NCBI RefSeq assembly: GCF_000378245.1
Contig: NZ_KB899505.1
Location: 62,001-126,000 of the forward strand
Length of the DNA: 64,000 bases
Reading direction: 5' to 3'
Origin: Aromatoleum toluclasticum ATCC 700605
Lineage (GTDB): Bacteria > Pseudomonadota > Gammaproteobacteria > Burkholderiales > Rhodocyclaceae
The notes under the pieces are model-generated. The model ran no database searches, was not told where the DNA came from, and saw only the letters and a list, made by a program, of their open reading frames with translations. Within the stretch, counting starts at the first letter, position 1. Every line of letters starts with the position of its first letter. Of the stretch, positions 45,349 to 54,929 are shown piece by piece. A program made the position numbers and the translations under genes.

Positions 45349-45645
45349 TCACCCCATGCCGTGGCGGCGCATCCAGGTGCGGAAATCCGCCTTCGCCGCG
45401 GCGCCACGCAGATGCCCCAGGTGCAGTACGAGGTTCTCGACCATCGCGTGCGCCGCGATCGCAGCCATGACTTCGAGCCGGTCCTCCGCGCACATGCCGT
45501 GCTCGGCGAGCCGGTGGTCGATGTCGCAGAAATGGCGCGCCATCAGGCTGCGCGCCTCCTGCTCGCCGATGGAAAGGTCGCCGAAGTCGATGTGATCCTC
45601 GGCTTCGATCTCGGCGATCAGCGATTCGACTGATTCGGGCGTCAT
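45349..45645 (-). CDS. Small hypothetical protein
   Basis: 98 residues from ATG 45645, which has a GAGGA ribosome site. Entirely helical by composition, acidic in the N-terminal half, with CDIDHRLAEHG and HAMVENLVLHLGHLRG segments. No domain recognised. It is convergent with the DUF2182 gene and 73 bases ahead of the next minus-strand gene stop, and codon use is normal, so it is probably real. Function unknown. Confidence 0.55.
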   Translation of the reverse strand: MTPESVESLIAEIEAEDHIDFGDLSIGEQEARSLMARHFCDIDHRLAEHGMCAEDRLEVMAAIAAHAMVENLVLHLGHLRGAAAKADFRTWMRRHGMG

Positions 45646-45718
45646 GGCAAGTCCTCGCGCGAATGGTGACATCCGCTTGGACAGCCCCTGTTCGCCGCGA
45701 GTTGCCTTGAACCTGCGG

Positions 45719-46609
45719 TCAGCGCCGCGCGATGACCAGCACGCCCGCGATCACCAGCGACGCCCCGGCGAGTTGCGAGATGCCGAGCGCCTCGTCGAGC
45801 AGCAACCAGCCGAGCAGGATCGTGACGACCGGGCCCAGCGTGCCCATCAGCGACACCGGCCCGGCGCCAAGGCGGCGGATCGCCTCCGACACGAGCCACA
45901 CCGGGGCGACCGTCGACAGCAGCGCCATGGCCGCACCGAGCGCATACACCTGCCACGGCAGATCGAGCGCGGATATCGGCCGCAGCACGAAGAACTGGGC
46001 GATGCACAGCACTGATGCGACGCTCGTCGCAAAGGCCGTCACACGCATCGAACCGAGGCGGCCGACAACCTGCCCGTTACCCATCAGGTACAGGGCGTAG
46101 GACAGGGAGCTCGCGAACACCAGCGCGCCGCCCAGTGCCACGTCGCGCGCTTCGCCGGCGATGTGCAGGTCGTGCCCCACCGCGAGGCCGATGCCGCAGT
46201 AGCACAGCGCCAGCGCCGCTAGCGTGCGCCGGCCGATCGGTTTCGCGAGGAAGAGCGCCGACAGGAGGATCACGAGCGTCGGGTACAGGAACAGGATCAG
46301 GCGCTCGAGCGCGGCGGTGATGTAGCGCAGGCCGAGGAAATCGAGATAGCTCGACAGGTAGTAGCCGGAAAAGCCCAGCGCGACCATCCACAGCCAGTCG
46401 CGCCCGTCCATGCGCTGCGCCGCGCGCGCATCGGCGACCAGCCCCATCACGATGAAGAACGGCAGCGACAGGCCCATGCGCAGCGCGAGCAGCGTCTCCG
46501 CGTCTACGCCATAACGGTACGCGAGCTTGACGAAGATCGCCTTGAACGAGAATCCGATCGCACCGAGCGTCGCAAACAGCAGCGCGGTACGATGCGAGGC
46601 ACGGCTCAT
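45719..46609 (-). CDS. EamA/DMT-family transporter, copy 1
   Basis: 296 residues, ten predicted membrane helices in two internal repeats. The repeats contain FSGYYLSSYLDFLGLRYITAALE and SLMGTLGPVVTILLGWLLLDE, the EamA hallmark with a conserved glutamate. These drug/metabolite transporters export amino acids or metabolites; the substrate here is unknown. It is followed on the same strand by the HerA-like ATPase gene upstream, 18 bases away. Confidence 0.87.
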   Translation of the reverse strand: MSRASHRTALLFATLGAIGFSFKAIFVKLAYRYGVDAETLLALRMGLSLPFFIVMGLVADARAAQRMDGRDWLWMVALGFSGYYLSSYLDFLGLRYITAALERLILFLYPTLVILLSALFLAKPIGRRTLAALALCYCGIGLAVGHDLHIAGEARDVALGGALVFASSLSYALYLMGNGQVVGRLGSMRVTAFATSVASVLCIAQFFVLRPISALDLPWQVYALGAAMALLSTVAPVWLVSEAIRRLGAGPVSLMGTLGPVVTILLGWLLLDEALGISQLAGASLVIAGVLVIARR

Positions 46610-46627
46610 CCGGTCAGTGTCGACACC

Positions 46628-48145
46628 TCATCGGCGGCGTCCGCCCAGCAGCGAACCGAGCAGCCCGCGCACGATCTCGCGCCCGACAGAACTGCCTATC
46701 GTGCGCACGACGGTTTTCGCGGCGATCTCGACCAGCCCCTCGCGCTTGCCGCCGCGCGGTCCGGTCGAACCGAACAGGATGTCGCCCATGCCCCCCATAC
46801 CGCCCAGGGCGCCGCCCTCCTGCCCTCCGGCAGGCGCCTGCCCCGCGGGCGCGCCAGCGGAAGCGCCCCCGGCCTGCCCGCGCAGCACCTCGTAGGCCGA
46901 CTCCCGATCGAGGAGCTTCTCGTAGTGGCCGTACAGCACAGAGCCCTGGATCGCGGCGCGGCGCTCGTCAGGCGTCATCGGGCCGAGACGCGACGCAGGC
47001 GCGATCACGAAGGCGCGCTCGACGACCTCGGGACGGCCCTTGTCGTCGAGGAAGGACACCAGCGCCTCGCCCACGCCCAGTTCGGTGATCGCGGCGGCCG
47101 CGTCGAAGGCCGGGTTCGCGCGCATCGTTTCGGCGGCGGTCTTCACCGCTTTCTGATCGCGCGGCGTGAAGGCGCGCAGCGCGTGCTGCACGCGGTTGCC
47201 GAGCTGGCCGAGCACCGTTTCGGGCACGTCGAGCGGGTTCTGCGTCACGAAATACACGCCGACACCCTTGGAACGGATCAGGCGCACGACCTGTTCGACC
47301 TTGTCGACCAGGGCCTTGGGCGCCTCGCCGAACAGCAGATGCGCCTCGTCGAAGAAGAAGACCAGCTTGGGCTTGTCCAGGTCGCCGACTTCGGGCAGTT
47401 GCTCGAAGAGCTCCGCCAGCATCCACAACAGGAAGGTCGAATACAGCTTGGGCGAGTGGTAGAGCTTTTCGGCGGCGAGGATGTTGATGACGCCGCGTCC
47501 CGCGCTATCGGTCTGGATCAGGTCGGAGAGATCCAGCATCGGCTCGCCGAAGAAGCTGTCGCCGCCTTCCTGCTCGAGCGCGAGCAGGCCGCGCTGGATC
47601 GCGCCGATCGAGGCCGCCGACACGTTGCCGTATTCCGTCGTGAAGGACTTCGCGTTGTCGCCGACGTGCTGGATCATCGCACGCAGGTCCTTCAGGTCGA
47701 GGAGCAGCAGGCCGTTGTCGTCGGCGATCTTGAACACCAGCTGCAGCACGCCGGCCTGCGTCTCGTTGAGGTTCAGCAGGCGCGCGATGAGGAGCGGCCC
47801 CATGTCCGAGATCGTCGCGCGCACGGGGTGGCCGAGTTCGCCGAAGACGTCCCAGAACACCGCCGGATTCGCGCGCGGCGCGTATTCGGTGATGCCCAGC
47901 GCGGCGAGGCGCTGCATGAGCTTGTCGGATGCGACGCCGGCCGCGCCGGCCCCCGAGAGGTCGCCCTTCACGTCGGCCATGAACACCGGCACGCCGATCG
48001 ACGAGAAGGCCTCGGCCATCTTCTGCAGCGTCACGGTCTTGCCGGTGCCGGTCGCGCCGGTGATGAGTCCGTGGCGGTTGGCGAGCCGGGGCAGCAGGGT
48101 GATTTCCTTCTGGGCGTTCTTTGCGATCAGCAGCGGTTCGGCCAT
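46628..48145 (-). CDS. HerA-like ATPase (DUF853, YjgR type)
   Basis: 505 residues. Walker [10 protein letters not shown] (residues 30-38), Walker [13 protein letters not shown], and [25 protein letters not shown] make a RecA-fold ATPase of the HerA/FtsK superfamily. The C-terminal end has a glycine-rich linker ([20 protein letters not shown]) and a conserved [22 protein letters not shown]-like tail. The cellular role of DUF853 is unknown; no NurA-type nuclease is adjacent, so a DNA-end-resection role is not supported. Confidence 0.87.
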   Translation of the reverse strand: MAEPLLIAKNAQKEITLLPRLANRHGLITGATGTGKTVTLQKMAEAFSSIGVPVFMADVKGDLSGAGAAGVASDKLMQRLAALGITEYAPRANPAVFWDVFGELGHPVRATISDMGPLLIARLLNLNETQAGVLQLVFKIADDNGLLLLDLKDLRAMIQHVGDNAKSFTTEYGNVSAASIGAIQRGLLALEQEGGDSFFGEPMLDLSDLIQTDSAGRGVINILAAEKLYHSPKLYSTFLLWMLAELFEQLPEVGDLDKPKLVFFFDEAHLLFGEAPKALVDKVEQVVRLIRSKGVGVYFVTQNPLDVPETVLGQLGNRVQHALRAFTPRDQKAVKTAAETMRANPAFDAAAAITELGVGEALVSFLDDKGRPEVVERAFVIAPASRLGPMTPDERRAAIQGSVLYGHYEKLLDRESAYEVLRGQAGGASAGAPAGQAPAGGQEGGALGGMGGMGDILFGSTGPRGGKREGLVEIAAKTVVRTIGSSVGREIVRGLLGSLLGGRRR

Positions 48146-48209
48146 TTCGGGATGCCTCTCTTGTTCGTTTGTGGCGGACTCAGTGTAGCAGCGGCGCGGG
48201 GGGCGTCCG

Positions 48210-48845
48210 TCATGGCGGCGAGCGGAAATCGCACAGGCTCACGCAGCGGTCGTAGGCGTCCTCGCACGCGACGTTGTGTGGAGCGCAGGCCCATAGCCGC
48301 GCCCCACAACCGCGGACGCAGGCATTCCATTCGGGCTTGGCCCGCGCCGGTCGCGTGAGCAGGTGCTCCACCGCGCTCTGCGCCGCACAGGTGCGTAGCG
48401 CGAACGTCCGCGGCGGCCCCGGCACGCGCTCCCACTCCTCGGCAGAGAACTGCAGCTCGCGTTCGAGCGCGTCGATGCGTGCCTCCTCGAGCAACCCCGA
48501 GCGCAGCAGCGACTCGAGACCGTGGCAGTCTGCGCGCCGCGCGTCGCCCTCGGTGCGTTTGCCGTCGAGCGGCAGACCGAGGTTGTGGCGGGCACACTCG
48601 TGCGCAAACAGGAACAGGCGCGACTCGGGCGTCAGGCGCGGCAGGAGCGCCTCGTTGTAGCGGATCGCTGGCGCGGCGCCGGAAAGACTCGCGACCACCT
48701 GATCGAGCGCGGGATCGCTCACGGCGGCCACTGCGCGGCCGGCGGCATCGGTGCAGCCGTGGTAGCTCGTGTGTTCCTGGGCAAACGCCCCTCCCCCCGC
48801 GCACAGCTGCGCGATTACCGCGCCCAGCATGAGCTTCCGCCGCAT
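48210..48845 (-). CDS. Exported protein with an HExxH motif
   Basis: 211 residues from ATG 48845, preceded by GGGAGGGAC. Signal peptide residues 1-22 (ending AFA). The mature part contains [13 protein letters not shown], i.e. an HExxH zinc-protease-like motif, and at least ten cysteines, several clustered near the C-terminus ([20 protein letters not shown]), suggesting disulfides. No other metzincin-like signature is obvious. It may be a small periplasmic peptidase or a non-catalytic relative. Confidence 0.6.
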   Translation of the reverse strand: MRRKLMLGAVIAQLCAGGGAFAQEHTSYHGCTDAAGRAVAAVSDPALDQVVASLSGAAPAIRYNEALLPRLTPESRLFLFAHECARHNLGLPLDGKRTEGDARRADCHGLESLLRSGLLEEARIDALERELQFSAEEWERVPGPPRTFALRTCAAQSAVEHLLTRPARAKPEWNACVRGCGARLWACAPHNVACEDAYDRCVSLCDFRSPP

Positions 48846-48970
48846 CGTCCCTCCCGTTCCCGCCAAGCCGGCCTTCCGGCAAGGAATGTCGAAAAATAAT
48901 GACAGGAATCTACCAGAGCCGGACGGCTTCGGCACGGATCGCTGCCGTGAAGATGGGTGCGGCACGCGGG

Positions 48971-48976
48971 TATAAT
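48971..48976 (+). promoter_or_regulatory. -10 element of yebC
   Basis: TATAAT, 51 bases before the yebC ATG. No good -35 hexamer is seen. Confidence 0.55.
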
Positions 48977-49026
48977 GCGCGCGGTTCAGTTCATTCAACG
49001 CCACCCGGCAGGATTCGAGGTTTTTT

Positions 49027-49755
49027 ATGGCTGGTCATTCCAAATGGGCCAACATCCAGCACCGCAAGGGCCGTCAGGACGCGAAGCGGGGCAAGGTCTT
49101 CACCAAGCTGATCAAGGAAATCACCGTCGCCGCGCGCATGGGCGGGGGCGACCCGAACTTCAACCCGCGCCTGCGCCTCGCCGTCGATAACGCGAAGACG
49201 CAGAACATGCCGGGCGAGAACATCGATCGCGCGATCAAGCGCGGCACCGGCGAACTCGACGGCGTGAGCTACGAGGAGTCGCGCTACGAGGGCTACGGCA
49301 TCGCCGGCGCCGCGGTGATGGTCGACTGCCTCACCGACAACAAGACCCGCACCGTCGCCGACGTGCGCCACGCCTTCTCGAAGTACGGCGGCAACATGGG
49401 CACCGACGGCTGCGTCGCGTTCCAGTTCAAGCACTGCGGCCAGCTGATGTTCGCCCCCGGCACGAACGAGGACGCACTGATGGAAGCCGCGCTCGAGGCC
49501 GGTGCCGAGGACGTCATCCCCAACGACGACGGCTCGATCGAAGTCGTCACGGCCCCGTACGAGTTCTCCTCCGTGAAGGAAGCGCTCGAGAAGGCCGGTT
49601 TCAAGGCCGAGTTCGGCGAAGTGACGATGAAGCCGCTGAACGAGACGGAACTCGAAGGCGACGAGGCAGCGCGCATGCAGAAGCTGCTCGACGCGCTCGA
49701 TTCGCTCGACGACGTGCAGAACGTGTATACCTCGGCGGTGCTCGACGAGGAATAA
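49027..49755 (+). CDS. yebC: YebC/PmpR-family transcriptional regulator or translation factor
   Basis: 242 residues. The highly conserved N-terminus [21 protein letters not shown] and the segment [16 protein letters not shown] identify the family. Members bind DNA as regulators in some species; others are reported to help ribosomes translate difficult sequences. It is monocistronic and ends at a bidirectional terminator. In many genomes it precedes ruvC, but here ruvC is 14 kb away. Confidence 0.95.
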   Translation: MAGHSKWANIQHRKGRQDAKRGKVFTKLIKEITVAARMGGGDPNFNPRLRLAVDNAKTQNMPGENIDRAIKRGTGELDGVSYEESRYEGYGIAGAAVMVDCLTDNKTRTVADVRHAFSKYGGNMGTDGCVAFQFKHCGQLMFAPGTNEDALMEAALEAGAEDVIPNDDGSIEVVTAPYEFSSVKEALEKAGFKAEFGEVTMKPLNETELEGDEAARMQKLLDALDSLDDVQNVYTSAVLDEE

Positions 49756-49803
49756 GCCCCGGGGCTTGCAGCAACGCTTCCCGCGCCGCTACGGCGGCGC
49801 ACG

Positions 49804-49840
49804 ACAAAAACAGGGCCGGACATCCGGCCCTGTTTCCTTT
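49804..49840. terminator. Bidirectional intrinsic terminator
   Basis: AAACAGGGCCGGA/TCCGGCCCTGTTT stem with a CA-rich loop. It has an A-tract on one side and a T-rich side on the other, so it can stop both yebC and the convergent cytochrome gene. Confidence 0.85.
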
Positions 49841-49857
49841 CCGGCTCCCGACCGCCG

Positions 49858-51870
49858 TCAGTGCGAGCCGAAGAAGCCGATCGCGACCAGCGCCAGCAGC
49901 GTCAGGCCCGCGGCAATCAGCGTGAAGCCGAGGATCTTCGAGCCCAGCGCCATCGGCCGCGAGGGCGCATCCACGATGAACTTCTCCAGCTCCCCGCTCT
50001 TCTGCAGGCGCTCGTATTCCAGCGCATGTTCGCGGCGGTACTCCTCGACCGGCATCGAGCCCGTGAACATCACGACCTCCAGCGGGAATTTGTCCGGGCG
50101 GAAGTGGTTGTTGAAGAAATGCACGGTGAACAGGAAGACCACCGCCAGGAAGGCTTCCTCGCTGTGGAAGATCGCCGCGACGTTGAACACCCAGCCGGGC
50201 AGGAAGGTCGCCGTGATCGTCGAGGCCCACATCATCAGCCCGCTCACGCCGATGATGGTCACCCCCCAGAACGGCGCCCAGTAGTCGAACTTCTCCCAGT
50301 AGGTCCAGCGGTCGAACACGGGGCGCTCGCCCTTGCCGAAGAACCACTTCAGCATCGCGAGGAAATCCTTGCCGTCCTGCAAGCCTGGCACGAGCGAGGT
50401 CGGGCCGAAGATGCGGAACTCCTTCCAGTCGCGCGCGAGCCGCACGGCGACGTAGGCGAGGTGCCAGAGGAACACGCCGGCGAAGATCACCGCATTGACG
50501 CGGTGGATGGTTCCCGCGACCTGCGGGCCACCCAGCGCCTTCATCAGCGGCACGGCCCAGGGCGCGTCCGGATAGAAGAGCGGGATGCCCGTGAGCGTCA
50601 GGATCATCAGGCTGAGCGCGAAGACGAGATGCGCAGCGCGCCAGGTCGTCGTGAAGCGGCGGAAGTGCTTGCCCGCGTGCCCGCCGCCGGCCAGGCCCGG
50701 CGCGTCGGCGCGCACGTGCGGCCGCGTCCTGCCCTGCTGGCGGTCGCGCAGTTCGCGCCAGAACCACAGCAGCGTGTGCAGCCAGAAGAAGCCGAAGGTG
50801 CCGACCAGCAGCTGGATCATCAGCTGGTTCGCGAGCCACATCTGCGGATAGCGCTCGAAATCGCCGGTGTGGCCGTGGGGCTGGAAGCTGGAGAATCCCG
50901 CAGGCGCCTCGGGCAGATCCTTCTTGCCGTTGTGGCACTCCTTGCAGGTCTTCATCCGGTTATCCGGATGCACCCTGGAGTCCGGATTCTTCACCGCCAG
51001 CACGTCATGGCTGCCGTGGCAGTCGAAACACTTGGCGGTGTAAGCGTAGCCCAGGGTATTGATCTGGCCGTGGTAGGTGGCCTTGTAGGACTTGAAGTTT
51101 TCCTCGTGGCAGCTGCCGCACTCGGCCGTCACGGCGAGCTTGAACGGCGCGAGCGAGGTATTGCCGACGGCGTGGGCGCTGTGGCAGTCGCTGCACACGG
51201 CGGCCTTGGCGTCCTTCTTCCGGAAGATCGCCTCGCCGTGAATCGATTCCGTGAAGGTTTCGAGCGATTCCTCGTGACAGCTCTTGCCGCAGGTCTCGGG
51301 CACCCTCAGGCGCCACTCGGCATACTGCGGCGAGTCCTTGGGCGGGACATTGAAACTATGACTGCTGTGACATTCGTCACAGCTCGCGTTCGGCCGATTC
51401 GGGTCGTCGGCGTTCTTGCGCGCGTGGAAGGACTCCTTGTACGCGGCGATGTTGTCGGCGACCACGCCGAGGCGCGGTTTGTCCCTGGCGCTGCCTTGCT
51501 GCTTCGCGCGCTCCCACAACGCTTCGTGACAGGACGCACAGTCCCTGGCCTTCAGCGCCGGATCCTTCTTGTGCGCGTTTCCCGATTCGGCGTTATCGGT
51601 GATTTCCGTATGGCACTCGACGCAGTCCATCTTTGCATGGACACCCTTCGCGAACGCATCGGGCGGCACGGCATGCAGCGCGCGCGATTCACCGTCGGCC
51701 CCCGGCACCGCGATCGCATTCTTGCTGCCGTCATGGCAACTCAGGCACTTCGCGTTCTCCAGTCCGGGAGGGGCTGCCGCGGCCGGCACGGCGGCGGCGA
51801 CACACAGGGATGCCAAGAGGGCGGCGGCGGCCGTGCGCAAGTCTACGCTCTTCAGGCTCATGCTCTTCAT
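49858..51870 (-). CDS. Nonahaem cytochrome c fused to a cytochrome b membrane domain (CbcL-like)
   Basis: 670 residues from ATG 51870; an in-frame ATG at 51921 would add 17 residues. Signal peptide about residues 1-33. The periplasmic part carries eight CxxCH motifs (42-46, 83-87, 111-115, 164-168, 226-230, 251-255, 281-285, 309-313) and one CxxxCH (194-199). From about residue 345 a hydrophobic di-haem cytochrome b domain of the HydC/FdnI type follows, with His-bearing helices (FFWLHTLLWF, AAHLVFALSL, VFLWHLAYVA, LFTVHFFNNHFRPD). The same order, with nine c haems then a b domain, is known for Geobacter CbcL, a low-potential quinol oxidase. Role here: passing electrons from the quinol pool to periplasmic carriers (inference). 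Confidence 0.88.
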   Translation of the reverse strand: MKSMSLKSVDLRTAAAALLASLCVAAAVPAAAAPPGLENAKCLSCHDGSKNAIAVPGADGESRALHAVPPDAFAKGVHAKMDCVECHTEITDNAESGNAHKKDPALKARDCASCHEALWERAKQQGSARDKPRLGVVADNIAAYKESFHARKNADDPNRPNASCDECHSSHSFNVPPKDSPQYAEWRLRVPETCGKSCHEESLETFTESIHGEAIFRKKDAKAAVCSDCHSAHAVGNTSLAPFKLAVTAECGSCHEENFKSYKATYHGQINTLGYAYTAKCFDCHGSHDVLAVKNPDSRVHPDNRMKTCKECHNGKKDLPEAPAGFSSFQPHGHTGDFERYPQMWLANQLMIQLLVGTFGFFWLHTLLWFWRELRDRQQGRTRPHVRADAPGLAGGGHAGKHFRRFTTTWRAAHLVFALSLMILTLTGIPLFYPDAPWAVPLMKALGGPQVAGTIHRVNAVIFAGVFLWHLAYVAVRLARDWKEFRIFGPTSLVPGLQDGKDFLAMLKWFFGKGERPVFDRWTYWEKFDYWAPFWGVTIIGVSGLMMWASTITATFLPGWVFNVAAIFHSEEAFLAVVFLFTVHFFNNHFRPDKFPLEVVMFTGSMPVEEYRREHALEYERLQKSGELEKFIVDAPSRPMALGSKILGFTLIAAGLTLLALVAIGFFGSH

Positions 51871-51967
51871 CGGCAGGTGTCCATGAAAACGCCGCGGCGA
51901 GCGCGGCGCGATCCATTGCAATCGGCCGACGCGCCTGTACGACGGAGCATCGGCCCTCGGTGCCGCA

Positions 51968-53269
51968 TTACGGCAACTTCACCGCCTTGATGTCGGCCTT
52001 GGCCCCGAATCCGATCGTCCTCACGAACGAGACCTGGTGGCCGCGCGTGGTGATGTTGTCATCATGCACAGCGAAACCGACATTGTATACGCCTCCGGCT
52101 TTCAGGCTCTTGTCGTCGTCGTTCGCAAGTCCGAGCGGACGGATCATGACCACCGTCCACACCCCGTCCTTCCAGCTCGCAATCGCCTTGTTGTCGGCGG
52201 CCGACCCCTTGGCGTCCTCGCGGCTGACGACGTAGTCGGGAATCATGTCGCCTTCCTTCCAGCCGGCGGCGGGATCGAAGGGCACCGCGTTCTTCTCGCG
52301 GATCAGGTAGTGCTCGCCTTGGCGCAACTGATCCACGGTGATCGACTTGTAGCCGACCTTGCTCGCGTCCCACATGAACTTGGGCTGGTGCGTCTTGGCG
52401 TCGGCGTTGCCGCTGAACATATCCTTGCCGGCATCGCCGTTGCGGAATTCGAGCACGTAGCCGTCGTCGGTCATCCCTACCGCATTGCTGCGATGTGCGC
52501 GCCACTGGATCAGGTCGACGAAACCGCCTGCCGCCTTGATCTTGGCGATGTCCTCGACGCTCTTGCCGGTTTTCCAATCGGACGGATCGGTCCGCGTGTC
52601 GGGCAGGTATTTGCGCACGTCGCTCTTCTTGAGCGCCTTCAGTAGTGCGTTGTTGGCAACCTCATCCTTGGTGAATTGTTTGGGCATGTCGCGCTCACCG
52701 TCGTGGCAGGTGAGCCAACAGCCCTGGTTCACGAAGCCCGGCACCTTGCCATCGTCGATCATGACCGACATGCGGTCCTCATAGATGCCCATCTCGGTGC
52801 CATCCTGAACGGGCTTGTCGAGTTTGGGATAGCCGAAGACCTTCCATTCCTTGCCGTCGAAGCGCAGGTACTGGTGCTCGCTGCCCGGATATGCGTTGTC
52901 GGTCTGCCACTGGAAGCGCAGGTAGGCGTTCTTGCTGTCATAGGCCGCCTGCACCTTGAGCGCCTTGAAGCCGGACTTGCCTTTGACCGGGCGCGGTTCG
53001 AGCCTGCCGCCCTTGACCAGCTTCTCGCCGATGTCCTTCTCGGCGTCCTCCTCGTCGTGACAGGAGGTGCAGGAGTCGCCGCGCTTGACCTCCTTCGCTG
53101 CCCCCTTGTGCTCGTTGCTGCGCAACCATTCGTAGGACGACTGCCCCGGGAAGAACAGCGGTACCGTCACCGCAGGGACCTTGCCCCAGTTGATCTTTGC
53201 CGGATCCGCGGCCTGCGCCGCACCGATGCCGAGAGCCGCCAGGCTGACAAGCAATGCCGTTTTTTTCAT
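51968..53269 (-). CDS. Dihaem cytochrome with ethylbenzene-dehydrogenase-type haem domain
   Basis: 433 residues, signal peptide 1-21. The covalent haem sites are C67-TS-C70-H71 and C184-WLT-C188-H189, the latter a CxxxCH. The rest fits the EB_dh/c-552-type haem-binding domain (AYLRFQWQTDNAYPGSEHQY, AGGFVDLIQWRAHRSNAVGMT), which normally holds a further b haem with Met/Lys ligands. It sits immediately upstream of the CbcL-like gene on the same strand (97-base gap) and downstream of frdD. It is a candidate electron acceptor for the CbcL-like protein or a carrier to an unknown terminal reductase. Confidence 0.82.
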   Translation of the reverse strand: MKKTALLVSLAALGIGAAQAADPAKINWGKVPAVTVPLFFPGQSSYEWLRSNEHKGAAKEVKRGDSCTSCHDEEDAEKDIGEKLVKGGRLEPRPVKGKSGFKALKVQAAYDSKNAYLRFQWQTDNAYPGSEHQYLRFDGKEWKVFGYPKLDKPVQDGTEMGIYEDRMSVMIDDGKVPGFVNQGCWLTCHDGERDMPKQFTKDEVANNALLKALKKSDVRKYLPDTRTDPSDWKTGKSVEDIAKIKAAGGFVDLIQWRAHRSNAVGMTDDGYVLEFRNGDAGKDMFSGNADAKTHQPKFMWDASKVGYKSITVDQLRQGEHYLIREKNAVPFDPAAGWKEGDMIPDYVVSREDAKGSAADNKAIASWKDGVWTVVMIRPLGLANDDDKSLKAGGVYNVGFAVHDDNITTRGHQVSFVRTIGFGAKADIKAVKLP

Positions 53270-53383
53270 TTGAGTTTCCCTATTTTCCTTGATGTATCGC
53301 GAACACCCGACGAATCGGGCCCCATGCTGCCGCGGGTCGACGCCCGCTCCATGCGAAGGACGACTCCTGCACCAACCTTTCCT

Positions 53384-53752
53384 TCAGAATCCGACCGCCC
53401 ACAGCGCCCCGGCGGCGAGCAGGGTGCCCAGCGCCGCCGATCCGTAGCACGCCAGACGCGTCGCGGCTCCGGCATGCACGCCGAGGTCGTGCAGGCTGTG
53501 GCAGATGCGGTGCGCGGCATGCCAGAGAAACAGGGCGATGATGGCGAAGAGGAAGCCCTTGCCCGCCCAGTGCTGCGCGAAGGCCTGCATGCGCGGCCAA
53601 CTCATCGCATCCGCGGGAAGGATCAGCCCCAGCGGCACGGCGATGCCGGTAATGAACACGAGCACCGGACCGAAGAGTGCCGCGAGCATGCCGCCCGCGC
53701 CGAAAAGTCCCCAGAAGATGGGGGCATTGGAACGTTTCATCGCCGCTTTCAT
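53384..53752 (-). CDS. frdD: Fumarate reductase membrane anchor subunit D
   Basis: 122 residues from ATG 53752, whose bases overlap the frdC stop (ATGA). Three membrane helices. The FrdD pattern is visible: RSNAPIFWGLFGAGGMLAAL, ALFGPVLVFITGIAVPLGL and WHAAHRICHSLHDLGVH, the last containing histidines near the quinone site. With FrdC it anchors FrdAB and provides the menaquinol-oxidising site. No haem b is expected in this four-subunit type. Confidence 0.93.
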   Translation of the reverse strand: MKAAMKRSNAPIFWGLFGAGGMLAALFGPVLVFITGIAVPLGLILPADAMSWPRMQAFAQHWAGKGFLFAIIALFLWHAAHRICHSLHDLGVHAGAATRLACYGSAALGTLLAAGALWAVGF

Positions 53753-54162
53753 CGCGTCAGCCCCCCTGCCAGCACCAGGACCAGCGCCAGCACGGCCAGG
53801 CTGCACACGCCCGCCGCCGCCAGCCCGCAAGCGGTGATCGTCGCCGGCGCCACGCGCTTTCCTCCGACCACAAGCGGCGGCATGGTCTTGGGCATGATGC
53901 GGAACCAGGTCCAGGCGTGGTAGGCGATCGCCGTCAGCAGCACGACGTGGAAGACAACCGACAAGGGGCTGCGCAGCGCCTCCAGCCATCCGCTCCATGC
54001 CGCTTCGCCCTGCGCCAGCCGCAGCAGGCCGACCAACAGCACCAGCGCATAGGCGGCGACGAACAGCGCGGTCGCCTCATGCACCATGTATTCGACGAAG
54101 AAGGGATTGCGGCGCCACCAGCCCGCCATCGGACGCACGTAGGGGCGGCGCGGATCGGACAT
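53749..54162 (-). CDS. frdC: Fumarate reductase membrane anchor subunit C
   Basis: 137 residues from ATG 54162. Three membrane helices after a short cytoplasmic lead (RRPYVRPMAGWWRRNPFFVEYMVHE), a hallmark of FrdC with the conserved Glu. It lies two bases after frdB and overlaps frdD by four, so all four subunits are made from one transcript. Confidence 0.93.
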   Translation of the reverse strand: MSDPRRPYVRPMAGWWRRNPFFVEYMVHEATALFVAAYALVLLVGLLRLAQGEAAWSGWLEALRSPLSVVFHVVLLTAIAYHAWTWFRIMPKTMPPLVVGGKRVAPATITACGLAAAGVCSLAVLALVLVLAGGLTR

Positions 54163-54164
54163 AT

Positions 54165-54929
54165 TCACTTGGCACCTCCCTTCGGGCGGACGAGCCGCAG
54201 GAAGTAGTCGCCCGCCGCGCGCGTCTTGTTCTGGTTGACCGCGTTGGCTGGATCGACGTGCTTCGGGCACACCTCGGAGCAGTAGCCGACCGCGGTGCAG
54301 TTGAAGGCGCCCGCTTCCGATCCGGCGACCTCCATACGTTCCGCGGCGGCGCCGTCGCGCGAATCAGCGTTGTAACGGTGCAGCAGGGCCATGATGCCCG
54401 GCCCGACGAAGTCGGGATTGAGCCCGTACTGCGGGCACGCGGCGTAGCACAGCAGGCAGTTGATGCAGGAGCTGAACTGCTCATACACGTCAAGTTGTGC
54501 GGGCGTCTGCAGGTACTCACCCTGCGCGAGGGTCCGTTCTTCCTTCGGGACGATCCAGGGCTTGATGCTTTCGAGCTTGGCGAGAAAGTCGTCCATGCGG
54601 ATCACGAGGTCGCGCTCGATCGGGAAATGCGCCAATGCTTCGACGCGCACGGCTCCGGCAGGGAAGTCGCGCAGGAAGGTCTTGCACGCGAGGCACGGCT
54701 CGCCGTCTATCATCATCCCGCAGCTGCCGCAGATCGCCATGCGGCACGACCAGCGGAAGCTCAGCGTGCCGTCGAGCCGGTCCTTGATGTACTGCAGGCC
54801 CTGCAGCACCGACATGTCGTCGGTGAAGGGGACGTCGTAGCTCTGCAGGAAAGGCTCCCGGTCCTGCTCGGGACGGTAGCGCAGGACCTCGATGCGGATC
54901 ACCTTGCCGTTCTTGCCCGTTTCAGACAC
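54165..54929 (-). CDS. frdB: Fumarate reductase iron-sulfur subunit
   Basis: 254 residues. The [2Fe-2S] site uses C62, C67, C70 and C82 (CRMAICGSCG...CLAC). The C-terminal half has CINCLLCYAACP and CTAVGYCSEVCPKHVDP for the [4Fe-4S] and [3Fe-4S] clusters. It carries electrons from menaquinol to FrdA. The 5' end overlaps frdA by eight bases. Confidence 0.96.
   Translation of the reverse strand: MSETGKNGKVIRIEVLRYRPEQDREPFLQSYDVPFTDDMSVLQGLQYIKDRLDGTLSFRWSCRMAICGSCGMMIDGEPCLACKTFLRDFPAGAVRVEALAHFPIERDLVIRMDDFLAKLESIKPWIVPKEERTLAQGEYLQTPAQLDVYEQFSSCINCLLCYAACPQYGLNPDFVGPGIMALLHRYNADSRDGAAAERMEVAGSEAGAFNCTAVGYCSEVCPKHVDPANAVNQNKTRAAGDYFLRLVRPKGGAK

Noticed and set aside
46628-48145. HerA-NurA anti-phage or DNA-repair system
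   Set aside because: The ATPase is DUF853-type with no nuclease or other defence gene next to it.
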